Assembly (NCBI GenBank): GCA_047967505.1
Contig: CM106540.1
Source: Dipteris shenzhenensis
Lineage: Eukaryota; Polypodiophyta; Polypodiopsida; Gleicheniales
DNA: 64,000 nucleotides
Reading direction: 5' to 3' (one strand)
Shown one piece after another: positions 21,658 to 33,839 of the stretch; the stretch's first letter is position 1; every line of letters begins with the position of its first letter. The notes beneath the pieces are model-generated. The model was not told the origin of the DNA and made no database searches. It saw nothing but the letters and a program-made list of their open reading frames with translations. The position numbers were made by a program, and so were the translations under genes.

Positions 21658-22661
21658 TGTTGATAACTTTTTGTCCAACAAGGACTCTAGTAGCTTAGAA
21701 TGTGTGTGTGGAGTAGTGGCAAATCTCTTCTTGAACTTCCATAATGCTAGGAATAATCCCCCTTAGGAATCCTACATGCATGTTCTACATGATTTCCCTA
21801 CATGCAAGTCCTACATGTGATCTCTACATGCACATTCTACATGCAACTCCTACATGCAACTATTACATGCACATCGTAGATGCAAGTTCTATAAGTAGAG
21901 AGAGAAATTCTTACACTTCCTACATGTAGAGAGAGAAGCTCTCCAACTTGTATAAATATCCCATGATGGAATGAATCCCACACTCTTTGGGGAATTTGTT
22001 GAGTTCTATTTTGGTGTTCTATGCAATTATCTCCAAGTGTCCATGCTCCCGTGCACTCGACGTCCAAAAGCATGTCCTAATCTTGTCTCCTTCTCCCCTC
22101 TCCTCCAACCTTGCATCTCCTCCTCTCCCTCTCCTCCTCCCTTCTCTTCTCTCTCCCCCACCTCCATGCTCTTACACCTTCCTTCTTTCCCACTCCTTTT
22201 CTTCCCCTAAACCCTTACTTTCTTAAAGTAGTTCCTCAACCCTTGACCTCCAAGACCTATGAGGCAGAGGAGTTCTCCACCATGTACTCTAGAGCCCCCT
22301 CCTAATCTTGAACCTCCTTCTAACCTTGAGGCTCCTTCTAAACCCTAAAACTCCTTCTAAAGCCTAGAACCTCCTTTTGAACCCTAAAACTCTTTCTAAC
22401 CTTGAAACTCTTTCTAAACCTTAAAACCCCAATGGAGTTTAAATCCTTCATTACCCCAACCATGTTGATGAATGTTCCTTTCACACAAGCATGCGTGATG
22501 TTTGCTTCCCACACTTGAGCCTACGCCTCTCACCGGAATGCGACCCAAGGTCCTAAGACTGCAACAATGATGACACCGATATATTTGTAGTGCCAAAAAT
22601 CCTCAAAACTCTGCACAATGTCCTCTGCTCATCCTATGGGAGCCATGGGATAGAGCCAACA
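21658..22661 (+). repeat. LTR K, solo or isolated A/D-family LTR
   Basis: This 1004-bp LTR starts TGTTGATAAC and ends GAGCCAACA. It has the family layout: GTGTGTGTGGAGTA near the start, about ten copies of the 13-bp ACATGCA-type motif (21771-21900), a TATA segment TTGTATAAATATCCC, a CT-rich part, and the terminal AACGA/TATTTGTAG block. No primer-binding site follows and no gypsy 3' internal sequence precedes it. The 5-base flanks GAGGA and CTTCT do not match, so a clean solo-LTR origin is not proven. Confidence 0.75.
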
Positions 22662-23300
22662 CTTCTTTAACATTGACTTGTTCTTCTTAGATTTTTTAGC
22701 TTTAGCTTTAGACTTCTTAGTATTCTTCTTCTTTTTTATTTTCTTTTTCTTTTTCCACTTTATCATCAAATTCTTCTCTAATGAGTGTCTCTTGGAATCA
22801 AAATCTTTATCGAACTCATTATTCATGTCCTCTAGAAAGAACAAATTCTAAATCACTGTTGAGATCGATTTCACTTTCTTTTTCCTCTTTTTAATTGTGC
22901 CAACCCTTCATTCTATACACTTTGCCAATTTCATTAGGATGTTGAGCCCTCCTACACCTATTTTGGTAGGTCTATGTCTCCAACTATGCTTTGAATCTCT
23001 AGCTTCAATCGTTTGTAAAAATACTCTACCAATATAGATCTCGTTGGTCAATCTTTTAGCCATCCAATCTTGCATTTAGGTTCTTGAATCTTAGGGCATA
23101 ATCCTCCACTTAGAGATTCTTTTATTTCAATTACCTAATCTATTTTTAGACATCCTTTGGAGTCTTCTTCTTTTTTTATCATGCCAAAAAATGTTTTTTT
23201 TAGGGTATCATAATCATTAAAATGACCTATGCCATAAGGAGTGTTGAGATGTACGGAGATGCACGTCTCTATTTGCCTAGGAATGATGTAAAACTCCTTC
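22662..23300 (-). pseudogene. Gypsy L gag remnant
   Basis: On the minus strand, VEDYALRFKNLNARLDG (about 23110-23050) is the characteristic gag block of Ty3/gypsy elements. EYFYKRLKLEIQSIVGDI follows in an adjacent frame. Further down is a Lys-rich tail with KSKAKAKKSKKNK. Gag would bind element RNA. Many stops and frame changes make it inactive. The homologous block is not found in A or D, so L is a different gypsy family. Confidence 0.6.
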
Positions 23301-23949
23301 AAGATTTCTATAGTGCTTTGAAGTGCTTAGAAGATGCCCATTGAGTGTCCAAGCCTTTGGTAAAGTTCAAGCAAGCTTCCAAATGCACCATAATGCAGCC
23401 TGTAGTAGAGATATAACTTATAGAGTAAGTCTCATTAGAGTTGTTTTTGGACCATTCTAAGGATGTAGTTATTGGAAAACTCTTCCTATAGCAGGGACAA
23501 ACTCAAAAACGTCCTATTTTTTAACAGAATGGTTTGGGATACTAATTGCGTCCAGCTTGTTTTTGTCCCTTAAGGGTTGAGGAGTAGTCTAATGAGCTTG
23601 TGGAGAAATACAATACAATCCTTAGAGCCTTCTATAGTGAAAAGGACTATTGTCAAGGAAGAGAAAGTTTCCTGCCTTTGCAATGCACTTCAAAGAGTGT
23701 GTAACACAAAATGTCTCCACCAACAATGTCCATTACATGGATGTAAGTGAGGAAGCTAAGAGCTCAAGGCATCAAAAATGAGAATTTTTGGAGCAGACCC
23801 TCTCACCAAGATGAAGTTGTAACTCACAAAGAGGAACTCCACGAGTTTATGGATGAGATCTCCACCAACCCTGAGAAGGTTAAGTGGATGTGGTGAGAGA
23901 GACGTGAGAGCTCAAGAGTGTGAAGGCCTGGTGTGGGGATATGATACCT
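23301..23949. other. No recognisable feature
   Basis: Both strands have scattered short frames only. On position alone it could be further decayed gag/leader of gypsy L, but nothing in the sequence confirms this. Confidence 0.3.
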
Positions 23950-24160
23950 TGTTACAAAAGTGACATGGATCATGTAGCATATAACAACAAAGAGAGGGAG
24001 AGATTCTCATTTAGGATAATAAGACGGATTCCTTCATTTCCCTCTCTTTTATTATATGCTACATGATCCAAGTCACTTTCATGATAAGGCTTCCTCCATT
24101 TCCCTCTCTCTTGTTGTGTGTATGATACATGATCCTTATTGCTTTCATAACAAGGAGTAA
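23950..24160. repeat. Inverted repeat with a third copy
   Basis: A ~50-bp segment at 23951-24001 (CATGGATCATGTAGCATATA core) recurs inverted at 24040-24095. A more diverged inverted copy lies at 24100-24160. The first two arms could form a hairpin with a loop of about 40 bases. Confidence 0.7.
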
Positions 24161-25807
24161 GCCAACTCATCACTTTTTGAGAAAGTCTTCCAATGAGCTG
24201 TTGCAATTTCTCTGCATCTTCAAACAATGTATCAAAGTTTCTCACTTGCCATTGTGTTTAAAACTATGCCACATGGTTGTTCACCTTTTCTTTGTTCTTT
24301 GCTCAAACCTTAGCAAACTTACATTCAAACTTGCTCCTTGTCGATGCACCATTACTAGTGGCACTAGAGGTGGTTGAACTGGCAATATTTGTACCTATGG
24401 TGTTCCTGGCCTTCTTTGTTGAGGTGGGCTCACTAATCTTGGGCTACTCTTCTACAAATTGTTGTATTCTAGATGTGCTTTTTGGATCTTTAGCTTCAAA
24501 TTCCAATGGTTCAAGTATGATTTTATCAACATCCTCAATAGGTCAATCTATTGTTCCATTTGCTTTGCTCCTACACAAAGAGGATCAAACTATAATCTAG
24601 TATTGTCCCTCCATTGGGCCATGGTGACAATTTGGACAAGTACCATAAAGTATGGATCTCTTCTCAACAACTTATCTCCCAAACTAGCCACTCACATGAC
24701 ATACTAGGTCATGTTTAGGGAACCTTCCTCCACCATTGATGGTTTGTTGGAATAGATTTCAACATCTATTGATTGCATTTGACTTTCTTCATCCCGAATC
24801 TTCTCCTCTTGGAATCACACTTGAAGTCGTGTGTAATGGAATTTGACACCCTTTCCATCATGGTCTTTTGAAATATGGTCACCTACATTTGCACGTCCTT
24901 TAAAAAAAATATTCTTGAAATTGCTTCAAGTAAATGATATGAAAAATGATACCTATTTTCAATGCCAGAACTATCCAAAACTTGCTTCTTTCTAAAGACA
25001 TTGAACTGGGGTGATTTGAATTATGGAGCATAAACTAGTCATTCCACCACGATCACAAAAAGTCTAATCTAGAATGACAAAGAACACGCCATCTAGCTCT
25101 CACAAAAATATTTATGCCAAAAACTTGATTTTTCTTCAGCTATTTCTTTCTCAATCTAGGCTCATTGATTCATCTTGCCCACCATCTAGTGGTATCTTCA
25201 ATCACCAAACTTGATTAGGGCCTTCAAATGCATAGGATCACCAATGTTATGGGATTATAAGTAATGTGAAGTCAGCATAGAACAACCTTCCATTAAGTGA
25301 ATTTCAAAATACAAAATTGGAAAACAATAGTGAATACATGTCAAAGTAGATCTGGCAAGAGTATTCTCGTCCATTAGACTCCTCATAGTCACATACTATT
25401 ATGTAAATGAGCATCGTAGTAGACATTCTCTCTCAATCATACAAGAAGAATCAAAACTTATTCATCTCTCATAAACTATGCAATTTAAAAATATATCAAC
25501 GGTATTTTGGAGAATAGATAATGAGTCATTGCTAATAGCATACGCTTCAATCATTCATTCTCTGATTTCTTATAGCAAAAATGTAAGCTATGAGTCATCA
25601 AGACTATTCTCTAAAAGACAACTGCTTGCTTGAAAGTATATGTATCTGAATCTAAAAGGCAAACCCCATGATAGGTGGCTCTTCACATCTTACAAAATAA
25701 ACTATGGCATACTCATGTATTTATGACTTAATTATGGGTTGCATTTATCATCCATTATCATTAGTCACATGCTATCACAACACACACAGTCTGCTAGATT
25801 GATTCAA
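24161..25807 (-). other. Probable 5' internal/leader of gypsy L, no clear domain
   Basis: On the minus strand this lies between a candidate primer-binding site (25808) and the gag remnant (23.1 kb). Short minus frames around 24250-24700 are present but carry no motif I recognise. The plus ORFs 24129-24707 likewise show none. Confidence 0.3.
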
Positions 25808-25818
25808 CTCTAATACCA
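25808..25818 (-). other. Candidate minus-strand primer-binding site
   Basis: The minus strand reads TGGTATTAGAG, one change from the tRNA-iMet site TGGTATCAGAG. A TG...CA-type LTR edge could begin at 25819 on the plus strand (TGAGGAGC). The LTR's other edge was not located. Confidence 0.4.
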
Positions 25819-26731
25819 TGAGGAGCTTATAGAAGACACCATGTGTCAAAGGATGGCACAAAGTATGAGGGGTACTACACCCTCACCCTATAGCCATGGC
25901 AAGTCCTCTCCCAATCCCAAAAACATTTGGTAGGATATGGGAGAGGGGTCTCCGCTCGTGTATATATATATATATATATGCAAGGCTTAAAAGGCTTCCA
26001 CATTGCTTATGGGATTAGTCAAGCCATAAATCCATGTGTCATCAAGTGACACAAGGATCCCTTTTTCACCCATTATCCATTTACAGCATACAAGCCACAA
26101 GGGGTTAAGCACATGCCCAATACAAAGATATCCACTAACATTATAAGGTATAGTATGATACTCTAGTTAGGATTCTCAATAGGAGTCAAGAAAGAGAAAG
26201 ATACTAGTGTACCTAAAAGTAGGTAAAAATATCCATATTAAAATTTGATCTTATGCTGATATAGGAATTTCCATGTCTCTAGGTAACTACACATGATTGG
26301 GTTCACCTAGAAGCTATTTAGGACCATTTCTTAATTTGTGCAAGTCATCCTTACAAAGGGGCCTTGCTAATCTTCTTTGTATCATCCCAATTTTAATAGA
26401 TGTCCCTAAGGAGACAATTCTTCTACAACTTATTGAATAATTTGAGCTCATAAGGATGCTTTCATAAATGTGTTATAGTGTTATAACTTATTATATTCAA
26501 CTCATAGAATAAAATGTATTTTCTAAGGGCATAGGTCCATACCTTCAAGACTTGATCTCTTCGAAAATTGTTATATTTGTACCGAGATCGACAAGTGGGC
26601 TCTACCATCAAGTTGTAGAGTGCAAGCCAAACCTAATTTCCAATTGTAGTTTATAGGAGCTTAAGTGCTTATAAGCAACCAAAGTTATGTTTATGAGGCC
26701 ACAAACATTATAACGTTATGCAAGAAAGTTG
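25819..26731. other. Possible LTR of the minus-strand element, then unassigned DNA
   Basis: Non-coding. A (TA)n run at 25961-25979 is followed on the minus strand by no clear promoter architecture. No gene or second LTR copy was found in the window to define borders. Confidence 0.3.
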
Positions 26732-26749
26732 ACACACACACACACAGAT

Positions 26750-26831
<82 letters not shown>

Positions 26832-26888
26832 CCTACCTACCTACCTACCTACCTACCTACCTACCTATCTATCTATCTATCTATCTAT
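26732..26888 (+). repeat. Compound microsatellite CA-CT-TA-CTAC-CTAT
   Basis: Consecutive runs are (CA)n 26732-26746, (CT)n 26751-26807, (AT)n 26808-26831, (CTAC)n to about 26864, and (CTAT)n to 26888. All overlapping frames are repeat artefacts. Confidence 0.95.
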
Positions 26889-26995
26889 GTGAAATATTTC
26901 TTTTCATTAGATGTAAAATACCAACATTAGTTATTATTGGTCACTAGTCCCATAGCTAAAGGCCTCAAGAGGACATCAAAAAAATGTATAATCTG

Positions 26996-27450
<455 letters not shown>

Positions 27451-27672
27451 CATGGGTATATGGCTATAGAGTGGTATAGAGTTGATGAAGTGGAATATTT
27501 ATAGCATGTGTAAAGAGTCTTAAGGACCTTCCTATTCATGGGGTGTAAGAAGAATGTAATTTAGAGTGTGGGATGTAATAAAGGCTTGGCATCCCAAAAT
27601 GAAGGAGCATAGTTCATGAGCATCTCTCCTCCCTTGTTTGTTATGTGTGGATTCTCTCTACACTTTACACTC

Positions 27673-27684
27673 TGGTATGAGAGC
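27673..27684 (+). other. Candidate primer-binding site after an LTR-like end
   Basis: TGGTATGAGAGC differs by one base from the tRNA-iMet site TGGTATCAGAGC and follows TTTACACTC. It suggests that the sequence to the left, including the microsatellites, may be the 5' LTR of a copia-like element. No copia protein follows, because LINE N sequence begins within about 500 bp. Sequence between 27451 and 28190 has no other recognisable feature. Confidence 0.4.
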
Positions 27685-28190
27685 TAGAAATCCTCCATAG
27701 TTGGTAATTTGCTAGTGGTGCACAGATCTTTGAGAGAATGCCTCCATAGTTTGTAATTATTTGGAGGAGCATTTTGCGAGCACAATGTGTGAGTAGTGCT
27801 TGTGAGGAGAAGCTAGTTCACCAATGTCATGGAGGTATGGAAACTCTTGTTGGAGGAGCATCGATGGAAATGTGTCCGTGAATTTGGTATGTGCAACAAG
27901 ATTGCACTGCGCACCATCAGCTTCACTTTGACGGTGTAGTCTGCAACATGATACATCTTGCTATTGGTCTATAGCTAGTTTCACATCCTCGTCTTCAACT
28001 GAAAGATCGACCAAGAAATAGACTCCGAAGCGAAAAGTTAATAATACAAATAGTGGATTCCAACACTGCCTTTAGCCATCATGAAGATATCAATCCACAT
28101 ACGAGCGTGTTCATTTAGCGACCAAAGCTAGCTTGCGAAACATCAAGAATCCCAAACCAATCATTCCTGGAAGCTGTGCAGTGATTCCAT

Positions 28191-30190
28191 GTCTAAAAAG
28201 AAGGCGATTAGTTCTACGGTCACGGACAAATTGCGTGAAGAATTATGGACTGATAAAAGATACGAATTGCAAATGAAGCTCAGTCATAGGGAAAAGAGTA
28301 GAAGCAACCTGGCTAACGAGCTTCCATCCTAAAGATGATGGTGCAGGTGAGCGGCGATTGCCAGGGAGCATGATGAGCTCACCAGCAAAGCTCTATGTGT
28401 GGATGATACTTCTAACACAAACCAGGATTAGGACACAAGTTTGTCGGCCAAGACAGCTTGCAATGATGATCCGAACAGTGACGGCGTGATGGATATCTCC
28501 CAGGTCCCTGATTCTTACGCTGATGTGACGCGGCATGGAGACTGGAACCACTCTATTGGCCCCGTCTCGTATGACTGTCTTGCTAAAGACCTGTGGGACA
28601 GTGCTTAAATTTGCTGCACACCTCTAGGCTTCATAAAAAATTCAGTGAAGTCTTTGAAAAAAATTTAAGCTTCAAAATGAAGATGACACTCCGTACAAAT
28701 CCATTTTAAGCTGAAGATGACAATTGCACAGACTCCCAGACTAATGCCAGGCCCTCCAGATTCTAGAGCAGGCAGACTCACATTATTTGGGATACATATT
28801 AGTAGTATAGTAGATAAATTTTAACTACTAACTATATGTATGTACATTATATGTTGAAGTCTTGGAGAATTGCTTGAGCTTCATGAATGCTGCGCTGGTG
28901 AAATTCTTGGGAGTCATATGAAGCCCAAAATTCTAATGAAGCTCAATCTGCTGAGCAAATTTAAGCACTGCTGTGGGATCTTAATGCAAAATAGAGCTCC
29001 CAGTTCTCTCAATCTCGTGTGTTCAAATCTCAAATTCCCCTGTGCCGTGAATACAATTGCCTTCATTCATGTCGATTCTTTATGCTTTTCATGGAGCGCT
29101 TTCCCTTTTGCTCATTGGTTTACCGTTACATTTCAAGGACATCGCTCACTTCGCAACTTTATATTCGTTAGAATGGGTTTTTTCCACGTGTCTGTTGCGT
29201 GTATTGTTGAGCGTGATTGCCTCCTCTCGTGCTTCGTCGTTTCAAAGGTAACTTGGTTTACTCCTTGCCTTGGTCTCCCACATTTTCTATCAATGAGGTG
29301 TCACAACTTATAGCATCATTGTCCCGTCTCAATCCATTTCCCCATTGCCAATGACTAACGGCTAAGATATTCTTGTTCGGTTGTCCTTTGGTTTATTCCC
29401 TGACGCTTGTTATCGATGCAAGCGAAGTGGTCATTTCGCACAGTCAGGTAAGGTCTGGCAAGGTCCCATAGGAGGGGTTGATGGAGACTCAGGCAATCAG
29501 ATTATATGTGCCTGTAACTCCGACAGGATCCAGCAAGCTTCCAGAAGACTTAGCTTGCATGTGCCCCTGATTTTGATAACTCCAGCCTTCACAGAAGCCT
29601 CCCATGTGCCAGATCTATTTGAGGATGAAGATTTCCATCATTCTTCTATTAATGCCTCGCTACCTTCATATAATGTGCTTCCCCGTGCTCCAAATCATAA
29701 TGTCCATGTCAATGGTGCAACCAAACCCTCCATCTTTAGTGCCTCCTTCAATTCATATTCCCACTTCTGTTCAACAGGTTTTCTTGCCTCAGCATGGTTA
29801 TCATAATGCGGGCTCTGACATACAGCAATGAGCTCCTACAATTAGCAATGCCATTAACGCTTTCGGTGGGCCGGTTAACCCTGGTAACCCCGAGGCATAG
29901 TAGCCATGTTAACAAAGCTTCTCATGCAGTCAACCACATGGCATGTTCTAGTCAGCACGTGGCACCTTCACATGCTGAATTTGCGCCACCAAGTCAAAAT
30001 TTCAAGGCTAAGTCTCTTCGAGCTGCTAAAGGGGCTATGAGGAAGAGATCTTCCTCCACCAACCTTTATGCACCCCTTTCAGAACTTACAGAGGGTGAGG
30101 ATGTCATGGCCCGCCTGATTGTTGAGTGCATGCAGAATCATAGCCAAATTTCTCTATTCACAGTTGGAATATATAGGGAGTCTGCTCCCA
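28191..30190 (+). pseudogene. LINE N ORF1-like (gag/zinc knuckle)
   Basis: Reading begins at MSKKKAISSTVTDKLREELW (28191) and continues with SYADVTRHGDWNHS and DCLAKDLWDS up to the MITE at 28599. After the MITE, pieces such as RRFKGNLVYSLPWSPTF and NEVSQLIASLSRLNPFPHC (about 29240-29350) resemble the DUF4283 domain of plant LINE ORF1 proteins. A zinc knuckle, CYRCKRSGHFAQS, lies at 29408-29446, with the last Cys changed to Ser. The remainder to 30190 is open in overlapping frames without a domain. ORF1 proteins bind the LINE RNA. Stops and frameshifts are frequent. Confidence 0.6.
28599..28970. mobile_element. hAT-type MITE, perfect 8-bp target duplication
   Basis: This 372-bp insert has inverted ends CAGTGCTTAAATTTGCT (28599-28615) and AGCAAATTTAAGCACTG (28954-28970), a perfect 17-bp match. 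It is bounded by direct repeats CTGTGGGA at 28591-28598 and 28971-28978. Eight-base duplications and CA..TG ends are characteristic of the hAT superfamily. The interior is non-coding and contains further short repeats of GCTTCAT and AAGCTT type. It splits the LINE ORF1 sequence, so it landed in an existing element. Confidence 0.9.
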
Positions 30191-30197
30191 TTGGAAG

Positions 30198-30760
30198 ATG
30201 GCAGATGTCTTGAGGCTTCTTTGGAGGTTGCGTCCACATGTGTATGCTTTACAGGATCTCAAGGTCAGGCCTTTCGAGATTTCTGACTTTACTCTTCCAA
30301 GGTATTTTGTATTTGTGAATTGTCCATTGAGTGGTCGAGGTGGATCAGCGCTTTTGATTTGGTCCGACCTTAACCCTATGTTTTGTGGTGACCTCCCTCT
30401 AGTTTGAGGTGCAAGAGTTCACTATGGTTTCGTTTTATGGTCCTCACGCTTCACAAGAGCAAGCTAGACTTTGGGATTGCATGCAATCAAATTTCCATGG
30501 CCAGCATGTGATATTTTTGGGGGACTTGAATATGACTACACAGGTTTCAGATCGGTCTCATGTCACGTCAGACCTCTCTCAAGATGAAGAGACATCATGG
30601 CAAGCTTTTACTTCTGCATGCGAGCTTTTGACTAGTGTTCTTATCTTAGGCTTCATTCGCAGTGGAGATTTACTTGGCACAATAGGCATAGTGATTCTTT
30701 GTGGCATGCTATGAAAGTGTGGATCGTGCTCTCCTAGTCCAACGTGGAATTAGCAAAAGA
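30198..30760 (+). pseudogene. LINE N endonuclease, first part
   Basis: The apurinic-type endonuclease nicks target DNA to prime reverse transcription. The frame 30198-30407 holds LLWRLRPHVYALQDLKVRPF, where the family has a catalytic Glu (here Asp), and RGGSALLIWSD. The next frame (30409-30714) holds MVSFYGPHASQEQARLW and the catalytic FLGDLNM block at 30514-30534. The VDRALLVQRGIS segment at about 30720-30756 matches the RIDRAL block. Stops separate the pieces. Confidence 0.75.
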
Positions 30761-32818
30761 TCAAGGGGGATCATACCATAGAAGAACTTCATGACAGAGA
30801 CATACGGTAGGCAATACTCAATCTATTGCAAATGTGTAATCAACAATACATAATAGGCCTCTTATATAGAGAGAGCCTTTAGAATAGTCAACACATATGG
30901 GATCCTCTAATCTATATCTCTGTCCTTGATCCACATCCTCAGATCATGTAGTCCACATCTTAGGGTGGCTACTTTAATACATTCATATACCATACCTTAG
31001 CCTCTAATTATGCACTATGGCACCATATCTCAACACCTCCCCTTGGTGCCATGATCCATTGGCTACCGCAAGGTGGTCAGATGTGAGTTTACATTCCATC
31101 ATGTCCCCTTAGTGCATACCTTGCTACATAAGGTGGTCAAGTGTGGCTTTTACATGTCAATACCTCCCCTGAGTGCTTACATGGCTACTCTTAGGTGGTC
31201 AGGTTTGATTTACAAATGTGTGGGCTAAAGGTGGCAAGGCTTTTGCTTCTTAATACATGTTGTCGATGTTGTCTTCTTCTTTGCTTGATGTAGCTTGATG
31301 CATGATGCTTTGTTCTTCCATGTGCCTTAATCCTTATGTGTGGATGCCATGTTCTATGCTATGGTCATCTCATGCACTTGTGCTTCTAGCATGCTTTGTA
31401 CATTCATGCGTTGCTTTTCCATTTGTTGCAAAGGTCTTACCATGAGCTTTGTTTTGCTTCAATGGTAGTATCTAATTACATACAATGATTCTAACTTGAT
31501 AGGCGCATAGAGCTTGAAAAGGCGATCACTTTTCCTTTTTGGAGCACGTGCAAATTCTTCCTAGATTGGAAGTTACAGCTTGTCAAAGTTCTTAAGAAGA
31601 AGAGGGTGGTGTGGCATATGGATTCATATGTTGCTTACAAAGTGTGCTTGTGAAGGGACTGCGTGCTTAGTTGGCACTATGCCATGTGGACATGGCAATC
31701 TTTTAACTGAACTGAATTAACTCAAGTCTAATCAAACTTAACCATGGTCCAAGCAACTGAACCTAACCCCACTAACTTAACCACCTCGGTTAAACTTAAC
31801 CACATACTCAACCAAGGCTCAAAACATTAACCATGGTGATCTTCAATCTAACCATAGCTCTAACAAGATCATGGGCTTATCTGCCACGTGTCCTAAGGTT
31901 ACCATGAAGGCTTTGAAGCTTCTCTGCAGTTACGACGGTGACGCGGTGGAGAGCGAAGGCGATGCGGTGGTTGCTTCAACACCTTCCTGCTCCAAGCTCT
32001 TCCCATGAAGGAGTTTGTACTGAGAGACCCGAGAGCCCGTTGGCTCGCTGCTCTGTGTGCGTCTGAAGTCTGGCGGAGATGGAGTCGCCCAGTTGCACTG
32101 CCTATTAAGGCTGTGGACGAGAAGGTCGTTGCTAGGTGTTGAGGGAGCCCTTGAGCTCCTAAACCATTTTGCAGATCGTCGGGGCTGGGTTGTTGTGAGC
32201 TCTATGTGGAGCTGAGCTGAGCCGCCGGGCAGTAGGAGGTCCCGTCGCTACTGTCAGTTCATCTCGCTGGCTGCTTGCAATTCTGGTGTAGAGAAGGAAG
32301 CTTTTATGCTAGCGGCGATGGTGCTGTTGCACTGTTCGAGAAATGGGAGGCATCGTTGCTGCCACATCAAATCCAGTATGAAGCTCGTGGATGGCATGAG
32401 GACCTTTGATTCTATTGTTTTGGCTGCAGCCAGTGCTGGCGAGCTACTGAGACGAAGGAAGAAGACTAGAAAGCGTAAGCTTGCATCAAAGGTAACGTCC
32501 ATGGCGCTCCGCCCAGGATGCCTTCTCTGTGCTCACGATAGAAGGATCCCAACAAAGCCCAATGCCGATTGTGCATTTGCTTGTTTCCTAAATCAGATTT
32601 CTCTAGTCTCCCTTGCCCAATGGGTGTGTGTAGAGAGCCTTCTCTCTCTCTCTCACACTCACAATAAACCTCTCATAAAATTCTAAATAGACATAAGAGC
32701 AAATATCTTTCTCACATAAGAATCTAACACCCGAAATCTCTCTACTCTCTCAAGAGGAAATGAATGGCAAAGTGTCCACGAAAATTTCATTATGTGCTCA
32801 TGGCACCATATCTCAACA
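30760..32818 (-). mobile_element. Minus-strand LTR element inside LINE N, non-autonomous
   Basis: Two minus-strand LTR starts reading TGTTGAGATATGGTGCCAT lie at 31035 and 32818. The first is preceded (minus) by a polypurine-like CACCAAGGGGAGG at 31036-31048. Between them no gag or pol domain is visible. There is a block of TTAACCA-rich repeats near 31700-31850, and a GC-richer leader-like part at 31920-32560. The LTRs diverge soon after their first 30 bases, so one or both are rearranged. The left border is uncertain (30745-30792) and no target duplication could be matched. The element lies between two halves of the endonuclease. Confidence 0.55.
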
Positions 32819-33400
32819 TGTGCTGCCCACTTGGACTAGATTTATTTGCCTCACAGGGCTTGGTGCATGGATCCACGGGTGGAGAGAGAGCTCCCTGGAT
32901 TCTATGGTTGCTTTAGACCATCTACCCTTGCTTTTCAAATTCATGTTGGCTAGGGGAGTTGAGGTAGGAAAAGCTCCACCACCTTTTAGAATGAATATAT
33001 CTTTCTTTGGACATTGCCATTGCATGGTGGGATGCTCATGTTCATGCCTCATTGGTGCATCGATGGGAATAGGCTATTAGCAATGTTACAAATGTCTGCA
33101 AATCGCATGGGCATCGTCACACTCATTTTCAACAATTATTTTAGGCCAGACTTTCTGACCTCTGAGCTTCCTTATTGTCTTCCATCTAGGATTCACCGGG
33201 TGATCCTTTTCTGTTGCCACTACTTAGCATCTTTGGAATTGCATTTGCGTGCTTTGGAACATCATGTCTGGTAGCAGCTCGCATCTAAGCTAGATTGTGG
33301 TGGTTAGAATTTGGTGATAGACCATCCACTTTCTTTTTCGATAGGGTACGAGACAAAAGGGCCCAAGAATCTATTATTATCATGCAGGATATGAATGGTA
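32819..33400 (+). pseudogene. LINE N endonuclease end and linker
   Basis: Sequence resumes with LPTWTRFICLTGLGAWIHGW and then SSLDSMVALDHLPLLFKFML, which corresponds to the SDHxPL block that closes LINE endonuclease domains. The catalytic Ser-Asp-His is now LDH. Near 33330, FFFDRVRDKRAQESIIIMQD is the typical linker between endonuclease and RT. Frames change at least twice. Confidence 0.65.
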
Positions 33401-33420
33401 CGTAGGTGACGGGAGAGCTT

Positions 33421-33625
33421 GAGGGGTTCTCATAAAATTTTAGTGTACCACGTGCATTCAAAAGGAGGGATATTGTAATTCACATTTTCAAAAAATTAAC
33501 AAGATTACAATAACATGAGGGGTTTTTCAATTCAACTTTAGAAAAAATTACTTAGTTCATAAGTAAAGAGGGGTGGCTTTATTGGGTTGAAAATTTTAGT
33601 TGAGTGGTTTTTTAAATACCCCAGT
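33421..33625. mobile_element. MITE-4, Mutator-like MITE fragment
   Basis: It shares about 190 bp of interior with MITE-2 (TTTTAGTGTACCACGTGCAT start; poly-T and ATACCCC end). The G-run terminus survives only as GAGGGG and the right terminus is absent. A second terminal fragment of the MITE-1 type, CTCGGGGGATGCACTAGTT plus an AAACCCTCTGTATCACATGC block, lies at 33744-33790. Confidence 0.6.
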
Positions 33626-33839
33626 TGGTTGAAGTAAAGATCGAAGTTGATGCTCATAATGCAGCACTGAAGGAGGTGATGTGCCAACTATAGCAGAAAG
33701 ATGCCTTTGCATAAGCCCAATGATCGTTGCAAACTCTCCCGCTCGGGGGATGCACTAGTTACCAAGAAACCCTCTGTATCACATGCATGAGAGGATCCTC
33801 CTTCAACGACCCTTCACTAACTTTGAGCTTCAATTGTAG

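Noticed and set aside
30765-30785. Primer-binding site on the minus strand (TGGTATGATCCC)
   Set aside because: Only the first six bases match the tRNA-iMet site, and it would put a 5' LTR where a polypurine tract already marks a 3' LTR. Left unassigned.
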